Positions 41,735 to 49,753 of a stretch of 64,000 nt of DNA are shown here, piece by piece. Below the pieces are notes generated by a model. That model was not told where the DNA came from and did no database searches. It worked only from the letters and a program-made list of their open reading frames with translations. Source of the DNA: Variovorax sp. HW608 (lineage in GTDB: Bacteria; Pseudomonadota; Gammaproteobacteria; Burkholderiales; Burkholderiaceae_C); assembly GCF_900090195.1 (NCBI RefSeq), contig NZ_LT607803.1, forward strand, positions 3,534,001 through 3,598,000, in the 5' to 3' direction. Every line of letters begins with the position of its first letter. Position 1 is the first letter of the stretch. The translations under genes and the position numbers were made by a program.

Positions 41735-42433
41735 ATGGCGAACGGTCGAACTCCCAAGGACTCCTTGGCCACTGAGAAGCTTCTTCGGGCGGCGGAGACG
41801 CTGTTCGCTCAGCACGGCATTGAAAAGGCTTCGCTGCGCGACATCACTGCCCTCGCGGGCGTCAACGTGGCCTCGGTGAACTACCACTTCGGCTCGAAGG
41901 ACGTGCTGGTAGAAGCGGTCTTCGCAAGCTTGGCTGAGCGGGTCAACGACGCACGGTCGCGCGCGCTGGATGAGTTGTGTGCGAGCGCACGTGAGAGAGG
42001 TGATGTGGCGAGCGTCGAGGAAATCGTTCAGGTATTCCTGCACCCATACCTTGCGCCGAACGAGCAGACTCACGGCGAACTTCTTGCTCAGTTTCTGCTG
42101 CTCAATCGCATGAGTCCGTCACCGATCACCACGAAGATCATGGAGCAACATTTCGATCCCATGGCGCGCAAGTTCATCAGCGCCTTGGGCGATGCGCTTC
42201 CAGGCACGACACTCAAGACGCTGTATTGGCGCTACAACTTCATGGCCACGACCGTGTTCATGTCGGTCACGGACAAGGCGCGCGACAGCCGCGTGGCACG
42301 CCTTTCTGGAGGGATTGCGGATCCCGCGAACCGCAAGGAACTGGAGGCTGAGTTGATCGCCTATGTCGCAGCAGCGATGCGGGGTCCCGCGCCAGTAGCC
42401 AAGCAGCGCCCGCAGCGGCAACGGCAAACATGA
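41735..42433 (+). CDS. TetR-family regulator 2
   Basis: 232-residue TetR/AcrR regulator: KLLRAAETLFAQHGIEKASLRDITALAGVNVASVNYHFGSKDVLVEAVFASLAERVNDARSRALDEL is the helix-turn-helix and first linker. The C-terminal part (AQFLLLNRMSPSPITTKIMEQHFDPMARKFISALGDALPGTTLKTLYWRYNFMATTVFMSVTDKA) is the TetR_C_7/CecR-like type. The ATG at 41735 sits seven bases after GAAGGGG; an ATG at 41729 is also possible. Divergent from the cupin-MFS-amidohydrolase unit, with a TGGT-N7-ACCA palindrome in the gap as a candidate site. Confidence 0.9.
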   Translation: MANGRTPKDSLATEKLLRAAETLFAQHGIEKASLRDITALAGVNVASVNYHFGSKDVLVEAVFASLAERVNDARSRALDELCASARERGDVASVEEIVQVFLHPYLAPNEQTHGELLAQFLLLNRMSPSPITTKIMEQHFDPMARKFISALGDALPGTTLKTLYWRYNFMATTVFMSVTDKARDSRVARLSGGIADPANRKELEAELIAYVAAAMRGPAPVAKQRPQRQRQT

Positions 42434-43057
42434 ACCTCAGTTTTTAGCTTGCGTTGGTCAGGCTTCTCACGCTGAAGCCGGTGCGCACGCTGGCCGGTTG
42501 GCTCGACGAGGGCGTCCAAGAAGGCTAGAGGGCAGAGAGCGACCCCAAGCGAAATGGAGCGACCGCTCGACTCGAAAGCGGTCTTTTCGATGACTCGGAC
42601 CAAGGTCCGCAAAGGGCAGTACCCGCCCTTCCACCCTGCACTCCTGAAGGACGCTTCACGCTGCGAAGTCGCAGTCCGGAGCACGACGAGAGCGGATCGG
42701 GTCCTCCCCTGTTGTTCACGCGCCCCGTCCAATAGGCAGCATCTGCGAAATTCAAGCGGCTGATCACATCGCCGGCAAGCCCGGACTTCGCCATGCGGGC
42801 GATCTGCATCACGATCACACAATCTCCATCTGGATGACGATCGCACCGCTCGCGCGGTTGTCGGCCGACTTCAGATATGGCAACCGATCGGGCGCGCCTA
42901 TCATCACCATCCATGGCGACGAGGAAATCTAGCTTAGCTTCGCCCCTGAGGGCACCGGCCATTGATTCGGATCAATCGCAATAGAGGGGACCGTTCATCT
43001 TGGCCGCTCTTCCTCGAACGCCAGACTGGCGGCGGCACTTCGCCAAGAGGCACTCTT
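42434..43057. other. Gene-free stretch with a dispersed repeat
   Basis: 624 bp between TetR 2 and the TctC gene. It contains the repeat copy at 42631-42664. Short frames are present but none has a family or ribosome site; likely decayed DNA. Confidence 0.6.
42631..42664. repeat. 34-bp dispersed repeat, copy 2
   Basis: CCACCCTGC, variable hexamer, GAAGGACGCTTCACGCTGC; matches 28520-28553 at 31 of 34 positions, same orientation. Confidence 0.75.
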
Positions 43058-44047
43058 CTATTCCGGCTTGAACCCTATCGACTGCAGCATGGAGCCGACG
43101 CGGTCTGAGTCGGCCTTCAGGCTGGCCACGATCTCGGAGACGCTGCGCGGCGCTAGAACCTCGAAGCCAAGTTCGAAGAAGCGATCTCGCACCGATTGCT
43201 GCGTCAAGATCATCAGAGCAGCCTCGCGTACCCGCGCCTGCGCAACGCTCGGCACGTCGGGCGTGCACCACAGGCCCATCCAGCTCATCCCCTCGAGATT
43301 CGGAAACCCGAGCTCAGTGAAAGTGGGCACGTCGGGCAGCAGGGGCGAGCGCTTGGGCGTGCTCACGGCGATCGCCTTGATCTTGCCGCTCTTGAGCAAC
43401 GGCAGCGACGTGCCGATGCCGTCGAACATCAGCGGCACGTTGTTGCCCATCACATCGATCAGCGCCGGCGAGGAGCCCTTGTAGCCCACATGTATGAGGT
43501 CGAGCCCGGCCTCCTTGTTGAGCAGCAGGCCGAGTACGTGGCTCAGCGTGCCGGGACTGTACGAGGCATAACTGAATTTGCCCGGATTGGCCTTCACGTA
43601 GGCGATCAAATCCTTGAGGTTGCTGGCCGGGAAACCTGCGTTGGCCACGAGCACGAGGCCGCTGCGTGCCAGCTCGACGATCGGCTGCAGCGAGCGCCCC
43701 ATGTCGATCTTTAGCTTCACGGCATGCGGAATTTCGCTGACGAGCGAGTTGACGCCTACCAGCAACGTGTGACCGTCGTGCGGCGACTGCAGCAGGTCGT
43801 TGACAGCAATCGCTCCAGCCGCTCCAGACTTGGGCTCGACAAATGCGGTCTGGCCAAGGCCCCTTGACAGCGGATCGGCAATCAGGCGCGCGACGATGTC
43901 GGCGGTGCCCCCGGCCGTGCCAGCGGCAATCACCCGCAGCGGCTTGCTGGGAAAGCTCTGCGCTCGAGCCGCAATGCCGAAGGCGCTCAGGGCTGCTGCG
44001 GCCAGCATGGCGCGCCGTGTAGGGTGGGGAAGCAGTGAACTGTTCAT
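43058..44047 (-). CDS. Bug/TctC-family periplasmic binding protein
   Basis: 329-residue tripartite tricarboxylate receptor of the Bug group that is greatly expanded in Burkholderiales. The signal RRAMLAAAALSAFGIAARAQS is followed by the standard opening FPSKPLRVIAAGTAGGTADIVARLIADPLSRGLGQTAFVEPKSGAAGAIAVNDLLQSPHDGHTLLVG. The pocket loops are GTAGGTAD and FSYASYSPGTLSHV. No TctA/TctB membrane partner is near. It lies 41 bp after the BKACE gene, so it probably captures that enzyme's precursor acid. ATG at 44047; ribosome site weak. Confidence 0.93.
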   Translation of the reverse strand: MNSSLLPHPTRRAMLAAAALSAFGIAARAQSFPSKPLRVIAAGTAGGTADIVARLIADPLSRGLGQTAFVEPKSGAAGAIAVNDLLQSPHDGHTLLVGVNSLVSEIPHAVKLKIDMGRSLQPIVELARSGLVLVANAGFPASNLKDLIAYVKANPGKFSYASYSPGTLSHVLGLLLNKEAGLDLIHVGYKGSSPALIDVMGNNVPLMFDGIGTSLPLLKSGKIKAIAVSTPKRSPLLPDVPTFTELGFPNLEGMSWMGLWCTPDVPSVAQARVREAALMILTQQSVRDRFFELGFEVLAPRSVSEIVASLKADSDRVGSMLQSIGFKPE

Positions 44048-44088
44048 GATGTGCCCGTCTTGTCGGCTTGAATCTGGAACGGCGAGTG

Positions 44089-45144
44089 CTAGGCCACTTT
44101 TCGCAAATATCCCTGCTGACGACCCGAGGGGTTGGGCGCGAATCCGTTGGCGGCGAGCGTTTCCTCCACGGTGTCGTGGAAGACGCCGATCTTCAGGATC
44201 TCGCGGGCTTCCTTGCCCGTGGCGATCTCGCGCCCGAACTCGCGCGAGATTCGCACCAGCTGCTCGATCTGCCTGACAGTCGACATCTTCCCGGTGCGCG
44301 TCTGGTTCCAGAGGTTGTCCTCGATGCCGCAGCGCACATGCAGGCCGAGCGCGATGCCCATCATGTTGATGGGCAGCACATTGAGCATGGTGCTTTCCAC
44401 CGTCAGCATTGCGCCGTCCGGGATGGCGCGCAGGAAATTGGCCAGGTTGTAGATGTTGGGTGCATCCATGCCACCGCCAATCGCCACCCAGTTCATCACG
44501 AGCGGGCCCTTGTAGACGCCGCGCCGAATCAGGCGCTCCACGGACTCGTAGCTGTTGATGTTGTAGAACTGGAAGGCACTCTGGATGCCGGCGGCGCTCA
44601 GCCGCCGAATGTGCTCCTCTATGAAGCCGGGGCCCGAGGGCACGATCATCTCGCGGTAGGCCTGATAGGTCTCGCCGCCCATGGAGGTGCCGGCGATGTC
44701 CCGGATGTCCATCTGCTCCACGACGTTCATCTGCGTCGTATTGACGGTGACCGTCACCTGATCCGGCTTGGGATCGAGTTCGGCCAGCATGTGGCGCGTG
44801 TCGTCCTTCAACCACTTCGCGGCCGCTCCATCGGCTTCAGGGGCGAAGGAGATCGAGCCGCCCACTTGAATGACCATGTCCGGCACTGCGCGGCGAACGC
44901 CTGCGATCAACTCGTTGAACATCGACAGGCGCTTGGAGCCCTTGCCGTCCAGTTCACGCACGTGAAGATGCAGCACCGTCGCGCCGGCGTTGTAGCAGTC
45001 GACCGCCTTCTGCACCTGCTCTTCCATCGTGACCGGGATGTCTTCGGGGAAGTCGGAGGGAAACCACTCCGGACCGTAGGGTGCAGCGGTGATGACCAGC
45101 TTGTCCTGGTTCTCGGGAAATAGAGAGCCGTCGAGGAAGTTCAT
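44089..45144 (-). CDS. Beta-keto acid cleavage enzyme (BKACE), cluster B
   Basis: 351-residue BKACE/DUF849 enzyme, the closest relative in the window of the partial gene at 63312 (shared opening MNF.DGSL.PENQ.KLVIT). Metal ligands are His59 and His61 in ATVLHLHVRELDGKGSKRLS, plus Glu in LHVRCGIEDNLWNQTRTGKM. VIQVGGSISFAPEADG and MNWVAIGGGMDAPN are active-site loops. It would cleave a beta-keto acid with acetyl-CoA to acetoacetate and an acyl-CoA. The ATG at 45144 has AGGA before it; longer in-frame starts run into the operator. Divergent from AraC 2 and upstream of the TctC gene. Confidence 0.93.
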   Translation of the reverse strand: MNFLDGSLFPENQDKLVITAAPYGPEWFPSDFPEDIPVTMEEQVQKAVDCYNAGATVLHLHVRELDGKGSKRLSMFNELIAGVRRAVPDMVIQVGGSISFAPEADGAAAKWLKDDTRHMLAELDPKPDQVTVTVNTTQMNVVEQMDIRDIAGTSMGGETYQAYREMIVPSGPGFIEEHIRRLSAAGIQSAFQFYNINSYESVERLIRRGVYKGPLVMNWVAIGGGMDAPNIYNLANFLRAIPDGAMLTVESTMLNVLPINMMGIALGLHVRCGIEDNLWNQTRTGKMSTVRQIEQLVRISREFGREIATGKEAREILKIGVFHDTVEETLAANGFAPNPSGRQQGYLRKVA

Positions 45145-45214
45145 GTCTGTTCCTGAAAAGGGTTGCTTCGGTGAGTGAAGTTTGTCGACGACGGCACCAT
45201 CGGAATGTATATTC

Positions 45215-45242
45215 CGGGACATTGAATGTCGAAACGGGGACA
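45215..45242 (-). promoter_or_regulatory. Putative AraC operator, cluster B
   Basis: Read on the minus strand, TGTCCCC (45236-45242) and TGTCCCG (45215-45221) are direct repeats 21 bp apart. The 11-mer TCAATGTCCCG occupies 45225-45215, identical to 20957-20967 in cluster A and in the same position relative to the AraC and BKACE genes. Confidence 0.75.
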
Positions 45243-45264
45243 CACATTGCAGCGCTCCGTACCC

Positions 45265-46254
45265 ATGCTTCGAAGCGCCAGCCTCACGGGCTATGCCGAG
45301 CTGGCGCGAGGGGTCGGGCTCGACCCTGACGCGATGCTGCGACGGGCTGGCCTGAATCCCCGGCACCTCGCCGATCCAGACACGCCAATCAGCGCACGGG
45401 CCGTACGCCAGTTGCTGGAAGCCTCCGCTGCTGCGTCAGGGGCCGAGGACTTCGGGCTCCAATTGGCGAGGACGCGGAAACTGTCGAATCTGGGGCCGAT
45501 CAGCGCCGTGATGCGAGAAGCTCGAACCGCTCGTGAGGCCATCGACAACCTCTGTCGCTACATGCGCTTGCTTAATGCGGAACTGCTCACCGGTATCGAG
45601 GAGCATCAAGACGTGTCGATCATCCGTGAGGAAATACTGACCGACAACCGCGACCCCGTGCGCCAGTCCATCGAGCTGGCCATCGGGGTTCTCTACCGAA
45701 TCGTCGCCGAGCTGCTGGGGCCTGGCTGGAAACCGAGAGCTGTCTGTTTCGAACACCGCCCACCGCATGGTCCAACCATCCACAGATCGATGTTCAGGGT
45801 TGGCGTGGAGTTCAATGCAAGCTTCAACGGCATTGCATGCGCCACGCAGGACCTGAACGCCAGTCTGACCGATGCCGACTCTCGCCTGGCGCCCTACGCT
45901 CGACGTCTTCTGGACCAGGCCCTTTCCTGCGCCGGTGAGAGTTCAGCCTACAACGCTCGGCAGGTCATCATCGCCTTGCTGCCGCTTGGCCGCTGCACGG
46001 TCGAACAGGTCGCCAAAACGCTGGGGATGGATCGGCGCACCCTCCATCGGCATCTGCTCGCTGAAGGCACGAATTTCTCGTTGCTGCTGCGTGCGGTCCG
46101 TTCCGAGTTTGCCTGCCGACATATTCTCGACAGTGACCACTCCTTGGCAGAGCTTGCCGATCTCCTCGGGTTCTCGAGTCCGAGCTCCTTCGCCTTCTGG
46201 TTCAGACAGAACTTTGGAATGACGGCTTCGAGTTGGAAGCAAAGACAAGGCTGA
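45265..46254 (+). CDS. AraC-family regulator of BKACE cluster B
   Basis: 329-residue paralogue of the regulator at 19908. It shares the opening RSASLT.YAEL, the RKLSNLGPISAVMREARTAREAIDNL block and the C-terminal AraC domain (RCTVEQVAKTLGMDRRTLHRHLLAEGTNFSLLLRAVRSEFACRHILDSDHSLAELADLLGFSSPSSFAFWFRQNFGMTASSWKQ). The ATG at 45265 is chosen because the upstream in-frame ATG at 45226 lies within the repeat pair taken as operator. Divergent from BKACE B, which it probably activates in the presence of the substrate acid. Confidence 0.9.
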   Translation: MLRSASLTGYAELARGVGLDPDAMLRRAGLNPRHLADPDTPISARAVRQLLEASAAASGAEDFGLQLARTRKLSNLGPISAVMREARTAREAIDNLCRYMRLLNAELLTGIEEHQDVSIIREEILTDNRDPVRQSIELAIGVLYRIVAELLGPGWKPRAVCFEHRPPHGPTIHRSMFRVGVEFNASFNGIACATQDLNASLTDADSRLAPYARRLLDQALSCAGESSAYNARQVIIALLPLGRCTVEQVAKTLGMDRRTLHRHLLAEGTNFSLLLRAVRSEFACRHILDSDHSLAELADLLGFSSPSSFAFWFRQNFGMTASSWKQRQG

Positions 46255-46671
46255 GATCCGAACGGACTAGATTCGGGAGTGAGACGACGGCGGATGGCAA
46301 GGATGGATGCCCTGCCGGCAGGTCAGGCAGCTGGGGCCCAGAAGAACTCACATGAACAGACTGTCCCACTTGTACGTCAGCAAAGGGCGCGGAGCCGCAA
46401 TGCGCAGTTGCTTCGGGGAAGGTCGGAAGCGGGCCCCGAAGCTGACGGCTCGCGAGGTAACGCGGGCTACCGCTCGCGCTGCGAAGCCGACCTCGCGCCG
46501 AGCACAGATTCCAAGTTGCAGAACGAACCATCGATACCGACAAGTGGCTATCGACTCTTCAGGTTGCCCATGAAGTGCCGCTCTCGAGACCAAGATCGAG
46601 GCGGATCGACCGCCCTCAGTTGATTACCCGAGAGCAAGTTCGGTGAACTGCTGCCAAACCGCAGACGACCG
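46255..46671. other. Gene-free stretch
   Basis: 417 bp between AraC 2 and the mer-linked genes. Short frames on both strands lack families and ribosome sites. No repeat was recognised. Confidence 0.55.
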
Positions 46672-46899
46672 TCACCCGCGGCAGGCAGAGCAGCCCTGCT
46701 GCATCTGCATGGGTGGGCACTTCACGGATCCGTATGAGCAGAACACGCAGCAGTCGCCGGCCCGGGGACGCAGCACGGCCTTGCAATGCTCGCATTCATA
46801 GAAGAACTGGCAGGCGTCGGTCGGCATGAGTTCCGTCCTGGCGTGGCCGCACTTGGGGCAGGTCAGTACCGACTCGAGCACCGGGGCAGTGCTCGTCAC
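46672..46899 (-). CDS. GDCCVxC-domain metal-binding protein of the mer operon
   Basis: 75-residue Cys-rich protein with nine Cys: LTCPKCGHARTE and YECEHCKAVL form a zinc-ribbon-like pair, followed by the diagnostic GDCCVFCSYGSVKCPPMQ and a CSACRG tail. Proteins with this motif often accompany mercury-resistance genes, and in some organisms one Cys of the motif is selenocysteine; here all positions are Cys codons. A role in trapping or handing over Hg(II) or other soft metals is plausible. Its start overlaps the merP stop by 4 bp. Confidence 0.85.
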   Translation of the reverse strand: MTSTAPVLESVLTCPKCGHARTELMPTDACQFFYECEHCKAVLRPRAGDCCVFCSYGSVKCPPMQMQQGCSACRG

Positions 46900-47174
46900 T
46901 TGTGCACCGTCGAGGGGTAGCCTGCGTCGGTCGTCGCCTTGACCAAAGCCGCCGTATTCGTCTTGTCGGCATCGAACATGACGGTGGCCGTCTTTCTGGT
47001 GAAGTCGATCCGCGCCTGGCTCACGCCGGGCACCTTCTCCAGCGACTTCCTGACGGTAACGGGGCAGAGCTCGCAGGTCATGTTCTTCACGTCGAGCACG
47101 GCAGTTTGAGGTGTTGCCGCCAGCGCGGCCAGCGGCATCGCGGCAACCAGCAGAGAGGCGATCGAATTGCGCAT
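46896..47174 (-). CDS. merP: Periplasmic mercury-binding protein
   Basis: 92-residue exported heavy-metal-associated domain protein. Signal MRNSIASLLVAAMPLAALAA; metal site NMTCELCPVTVRKSLEKVPGVSQARIDFTRKTATVMFD with Cys34 and Cys37 (commonly GMTCAACP). It binds Hg(II) in the periplasm and passes it to MerT. Located 11 bp after merT, overlapping the GDCCVxC gene at its stop. No merA reductase is found in the window. Confidence 0.93.
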   Translation of the reverse strand: MRNSIASLLVAAMPLAALAATPQTAVLDVKNMTCELCPVTVRKSLEKVPGVSQARIDFTRKTATVMFDADKTNTAALVKATTDAGYPSTVHK

Positions 47175-47185
47175 GAGGCGCTCCT

Positions 47186-47533
47186 TCAGAGGAAGAACGG
47201 TGCCAGCCAAGGCACCGACAACAACGAGAGCAGCGCCAAGGTGACGATCCAGAAGATCAGCCGTTGGCGTTTGAGAACCGCCGATTCGACACATGCGGCC
47301 CCCGGCTCGCAGACCTGCGGCTGCAGATACAGCTGCCGGAAAGCCAGGCCCAGGAAGACCAGCGTCGCCGCCATGAACCACGGCCGCAACGGCTCGAGCG
47401 CCGTGAGGCTGGCAACCCAGGCGCCGCCGACGCCTATCGTTAACAGCACCAACGGCCCGACGCAGCACACCGATGCACCGATGGCAGCCAGCACTCCGGC
47501 GGCAAGAGAACCCTTGTACTTGATCGTTGGCAT
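47186..47533 (-). CDS. merT: Mercuric ion transporter
   Basis: 115-residue three-helix inner-membrane protein. The vicinal Cys23-Cys24 pair in helix 1 (AIGASVCCVGPLVLLTIGVGGAW) and a second pair Cys75/Cys81 in the loop (QPQVCEPGAACVES) are the MerT metal-transfer sites. The ATG at 47533 gives normal length. It is the first gene after the MerR-type promoter and imports Hg(II) received from MerP. Confidence 0.93.
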   Translation of the reverse strand: MPTIKYKGSLAAGVLAAIGASVCCVGPLVLLTIGVGGAWVASLTALEPLRPWFMAATLVFLGLAFRQLYLQPQVCEPGAACVESAVLKRQRLIFWIVTLALLSLLSVPWLAPFFL

Positions 47534-47564
47534 TGACCCGTCGTGCAACTGTTCGATGCCAGAC

Positions 47565-47596
47565 AGTCTAGAGTCCGTACCATGGTACGGAGTCAA
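47565..47596 (-). promoter_or_regulatory. MerR-type promoter/operator of merTP
   Basis: Minus strand: -35 TTGACT (47591-47596), a 20-bp spacer and -10 TAGACT (47565-47570). The spacer holds the palindrome TCCGTACCATGGTACGGA (47574-47591). The overlong spacer is the hallmark of MerR-family activation by DNA distortion. Confidence 0.87.
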
Positions 47597-47607
47597 GGGG
47601 TGCAGAG

Positions 47608-48003
47608 ATGACTGAGCTGACGATAGGGCGTCTGGCGGACGAGGCCGGAGTGAACGTCGAGACGATTCGCTACTACCAGCGCCGAGGGTTGATGCCGGAG
47701 CCGGCCAGGCCGACGCATGGGCATCGTCGATACGCCGACGACGCGGTCAGGCGCGTTCGCTTCATCAAGCGTGCACAGGGGCTGGGCTTTACCCTGGGGG
47801 AGATCATCAGCCTGCTTAAGCTTGACGAGGCTCACGCCTGCGCCGAAACGCGTGACCTGGCCGCGCACAAACTGCAGGTCATAGAAGACAAGCTGGACGG
47901 TCTCAACGTGATGCGCAAAGCGCTGGCTGCGCTGCTGCGCCAGTGCGATAACGGATCGGAGCGCGGCACCTGTCCGATCATCCATGCCTTGGCTGCGGAT
48001 TGA
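47608..48003 (+). CDS. merR: Mercury-responsive regulator
   Basis: 131-residue MerR activator-repressor. The winged helix is LTIGRLADEAGVNVETIRYYQRRGLMPEPARPTHGHRRYADDAVRRVRFIKRAQGLGFTLGEI. Hg(II) ligands are Cys78, Cys113 and Cys122; their spacing of 35 and 9 residues equals that of the well-studied Tn501/Tn21 MerR. Divergent from merT over the palindromic operator. Confidence 0.95.
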   Translation: MTELTIGRLADEAGVNVETIRYYQRRGLMPEPARPTHGHRRYADDAVRRVRFIKRAQGLGFTLGEIISLLKLDEAHACAETRDLAAHKLQVIEDKLDGLNVMRKALAALLRQCDNGSERGTCPIIHALAAD

Positions 48004-48009
48004 GAGCGG

Positions 48010-48319
48010 CTATAGGGGTCGGTTGCCGGATTCAATCGAAGATGGGTCTCTTCGCCGAGCCACCAAAGCAGCGCGCCGGAGGCGAACATCGAGAGAGCGA
48101 CGAACCAGAAAGCCGACTCCATCTGCCCGGTGAAATGAGCGACAAGGCCCAAGCCCAGAGCGCCAATGCTATAGCCCAGGTCGCGGCCAGAAGCGGTAGA
48201 GCCGATGGCGGAGCCACGCCATGAGGGATGCGAGATGTCCGCCACGGCCGCTGACAGGTTTGGGTAGAGCAGCGCCATCCCGAACCCGGACAACGCCGCG
48301 GAGACTGCCCAGTCCGCGC
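48010..48319 (-). pseudogene. Fragment of an MFS transporter gene
   Basis: Frame reading SADWAVSAALSGFGMALLYPNLSAAVADISHPSWRGSAIGSTASGRDLGYSIGALGLGLVAHFTGQMESAFWFVALSMFASGALLWWLGEETH is the C-terminal third of a major facilitator. Its 5' part is missing: the frame meets the nrsF stop codon at once. The 3' end runs into the merR region without a clean stop. It marks a recombination scar between the mercury and the sigma-factor genes. Confidence 0.8.
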
Positions 48320-48323
48320 TACT

Positions 48324-48974
48324 TCACAGCCCGCCGCTGGAAGCCACCCGGCGCCCGAAAAGGCTGCCAATTACGACGATGAGCGCTGCGGTGCCCAAGT
48401 TCGTGATCAGGATCATCACGCTTGCGTCGATGCTGTGAAAGAACGAGATCGCGGTCGCGCTCATTGCGGCCACGGCCAGGCTTGCGGTGAGCGTTACCGA
48501 ATTCGCCCGCAGAAGAGACCCATGGCGCAGCATGGCGAAGAGGGTCAGCGACAGCGGAAGACTGGTCACCAGCACGGTGGTCAGGCATCGCGCCGATTCG
48601 CCTAGTTGCACGCCACCAGGACCGATGTCGACCCAGTGCATCAGGCAGCCCTGACCGACGGCCGCGATCCATAGAACCAGTGTGGGCACCGGCAGCCACC
48701 CCCAGTGGCGCGACCGATCCGGGAGGTTCAGCATGAAGGACGCGACCGCTGCCAGCACGCCCGTGGCCAGCGACGCGGCCGTCCCAAGCACGAACGCCGG
48801 TTCGCGCAACTGTTGCGCGAGATCGGGTCGCACGCCCTGGCCCAGTGCCAGCAGCGCGAAGACCGACACAGGCGCCATCAACCAAAGCGCTGCACGCAGC
48901 AGTGGCGGCAGCAAGCGACGCACCGGCCGCGCGTCGCTCACCAGGACTTCGATCAGTTCGGACGTATTGATCAT
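48324..48974 (-). CDS. nrsF: NrsF-type anti-sigma factor (DUF1109)
   Basis: 216-residue inner-membrane protein with six predicted helices (LLRAALWLMAPVSVFALLALG, EPAFVLGTAASLATGVLAAVASFML, WLPVPTLVLWIAAVGQGCLM, CLTTVLVTSLPLSLTLFAML, LTASLAVAAMSATAISFFHSI, VMILITNLGTAALIVVIGSLFG). The DUF1109 pattern of CLMHWVD and CLTTVLVTSLPLSL has the conserved Cys thought to sense metals or oxidants. It holds the co-encoded sigma factor inactive. Its start overlaps the sigma gene stop by 4 bp. Confidence 0.9.
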   Translation of the reverse strand: MINTSELIEVLVSDARPVRRLLPPLLRAALWLMAPVSVFALLALGQGVRPDLAQQLREPAFVLGTAASLATGVLAAVASFMLNLPDRSRHWGWLPVPTLVLWIAAVGQGCLMHWVDIGPGGVQLGESARCLTTVLVTSLPLSLTLFAMLRHGSLLRANSVTLTASLAVAAMSATAISFFHSIDASVMILITNLGTAALIVVIGSLFGRRVASSGGL

Positions 48975-49618
48975 GATCTGTCGCGCGGCCCGGTCAGAAT
49001 TCTGCGAAGGCTTTTCAAGCCGCGGTGGGTTGCCACTTTCAAGGCAGCGATGGACATCCCGCTGGCCGTGGCGGCCTCGTGCAGCGACATTTCCTGCAAC
49101 TTCATCAGATGGATCGCCTCACGCTGGCCGGCCGGAAGCCGCTCTACCGCCTCGCGCACAGCCGCAGCATCAACGCTCTCCTCAGCGCAGTTCGCTTCCG
49201 TAGCCTGAAGGGTTTCATGCTCGGGCAGCAGAGGGGTCTCGTGCCCGCTGGTGCGGCCCTGCACACGCAGCCGATCAACGATGCGTCGACGCGCGATGGC
49301 GACCAGCCAGGGGCCGAACGGACGCGTCGGATCGTAGGTCTGGCGAATCGAATGCACTGTCATCAGCACATCTTGCACCGTGTCCTCGATGTCGCGTGGA
49401 TCGCGATGCGAAGCGGCAGCCAGCGACCGCAGGTAGGGCGCGATTTCCTCGAGCAGGCGACGATAGGCATCACGATCGCCAGACTGCGCGTGCGCCATCA
49501 AGATGGCCCAGTCGACATCGCGGGGCAGCGCCGCGACCGCTTCGGTGGCCGTCGCCGATGCCGCGGCGCCAGGCACGAGCCTCAGCGTCGGGGCGTGGTC
49601 GCGGGCGTCGTTGTTCAT
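48971..49618 (-). CDS. ECF sigma factor, SigF-type
   Basis: 215-residue extracytoplasmic-function sigma-70 factor. Region 2 is YRRLLEEIAPYLRSLAAASHRDPRDIEDTVQDVLMTVHSIRQTYDPTRPFGPWLVAIARRRIVDRLR, and region 4 is AVREAVERLPAGQREAIHLMKLQEMSLHEAATASGMSIAALKVATHRGLKSLRRIL. The N-terminal 30 residues are low complexity. Coupling to NrsF and the neighbouring bufferin operon identify it as the SigF group that controls copper- and metal-responsive genes. An AGCGAA-N9-TTCGCT palindrome lies at 49650-49670 in its own upstream region. Confidence 0.92.
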   Translation of the reverse strand: MNNDARDHAPTLRLVPGAAASATATEAVAALPRDVDWAILMAHAQSGDRDAYRRLLEEIAPYLRSLAAASHRDPRDIEDTVQDVLMTVHSIRQTYDPTRPFGPWLVAIARRRIVDRLRVQGRTSGHETPLLPEHETLQATEANCAEESVDAAAVREAVERLPAGQREAIHLMKLQEMSLHEAATASGMSIAALKVATHRGLKSLRRILTGPRDRS

Positions 49619-49676
49619 GCCTTGAAGATAGCGTGCAATGGAAGGAACGAGCGAAGATATATTTTTCGCTATGCAG

Positions 49677-49702
49677 GTAACCTTTCTTCATCTCGCGGCG
49701 AA
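49677..49702 (+). promoter_or_regulatory. SigF-type promoter of the bufferin operon
   Basis: GTAACC (49677-49682), exactly 16 bases, then CGAA (49699-49702). This equals the GTAACC-N16-CGAA pattern described for SigF of Caulobacter. It lies 52 bp before the bufA start. Confidence 0.85.
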
Positions 49703-49753
49703 CTGCCAAGTAGCGGTCTCGATGGGCGAGACCTCAACGCGAGAGGTGAAACC

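Noticed and set aside
46279..46623. Possible small gene after AraC 2
   Set aside because: Overlapping frames on both strands, none with a family, signal or ribosome site.
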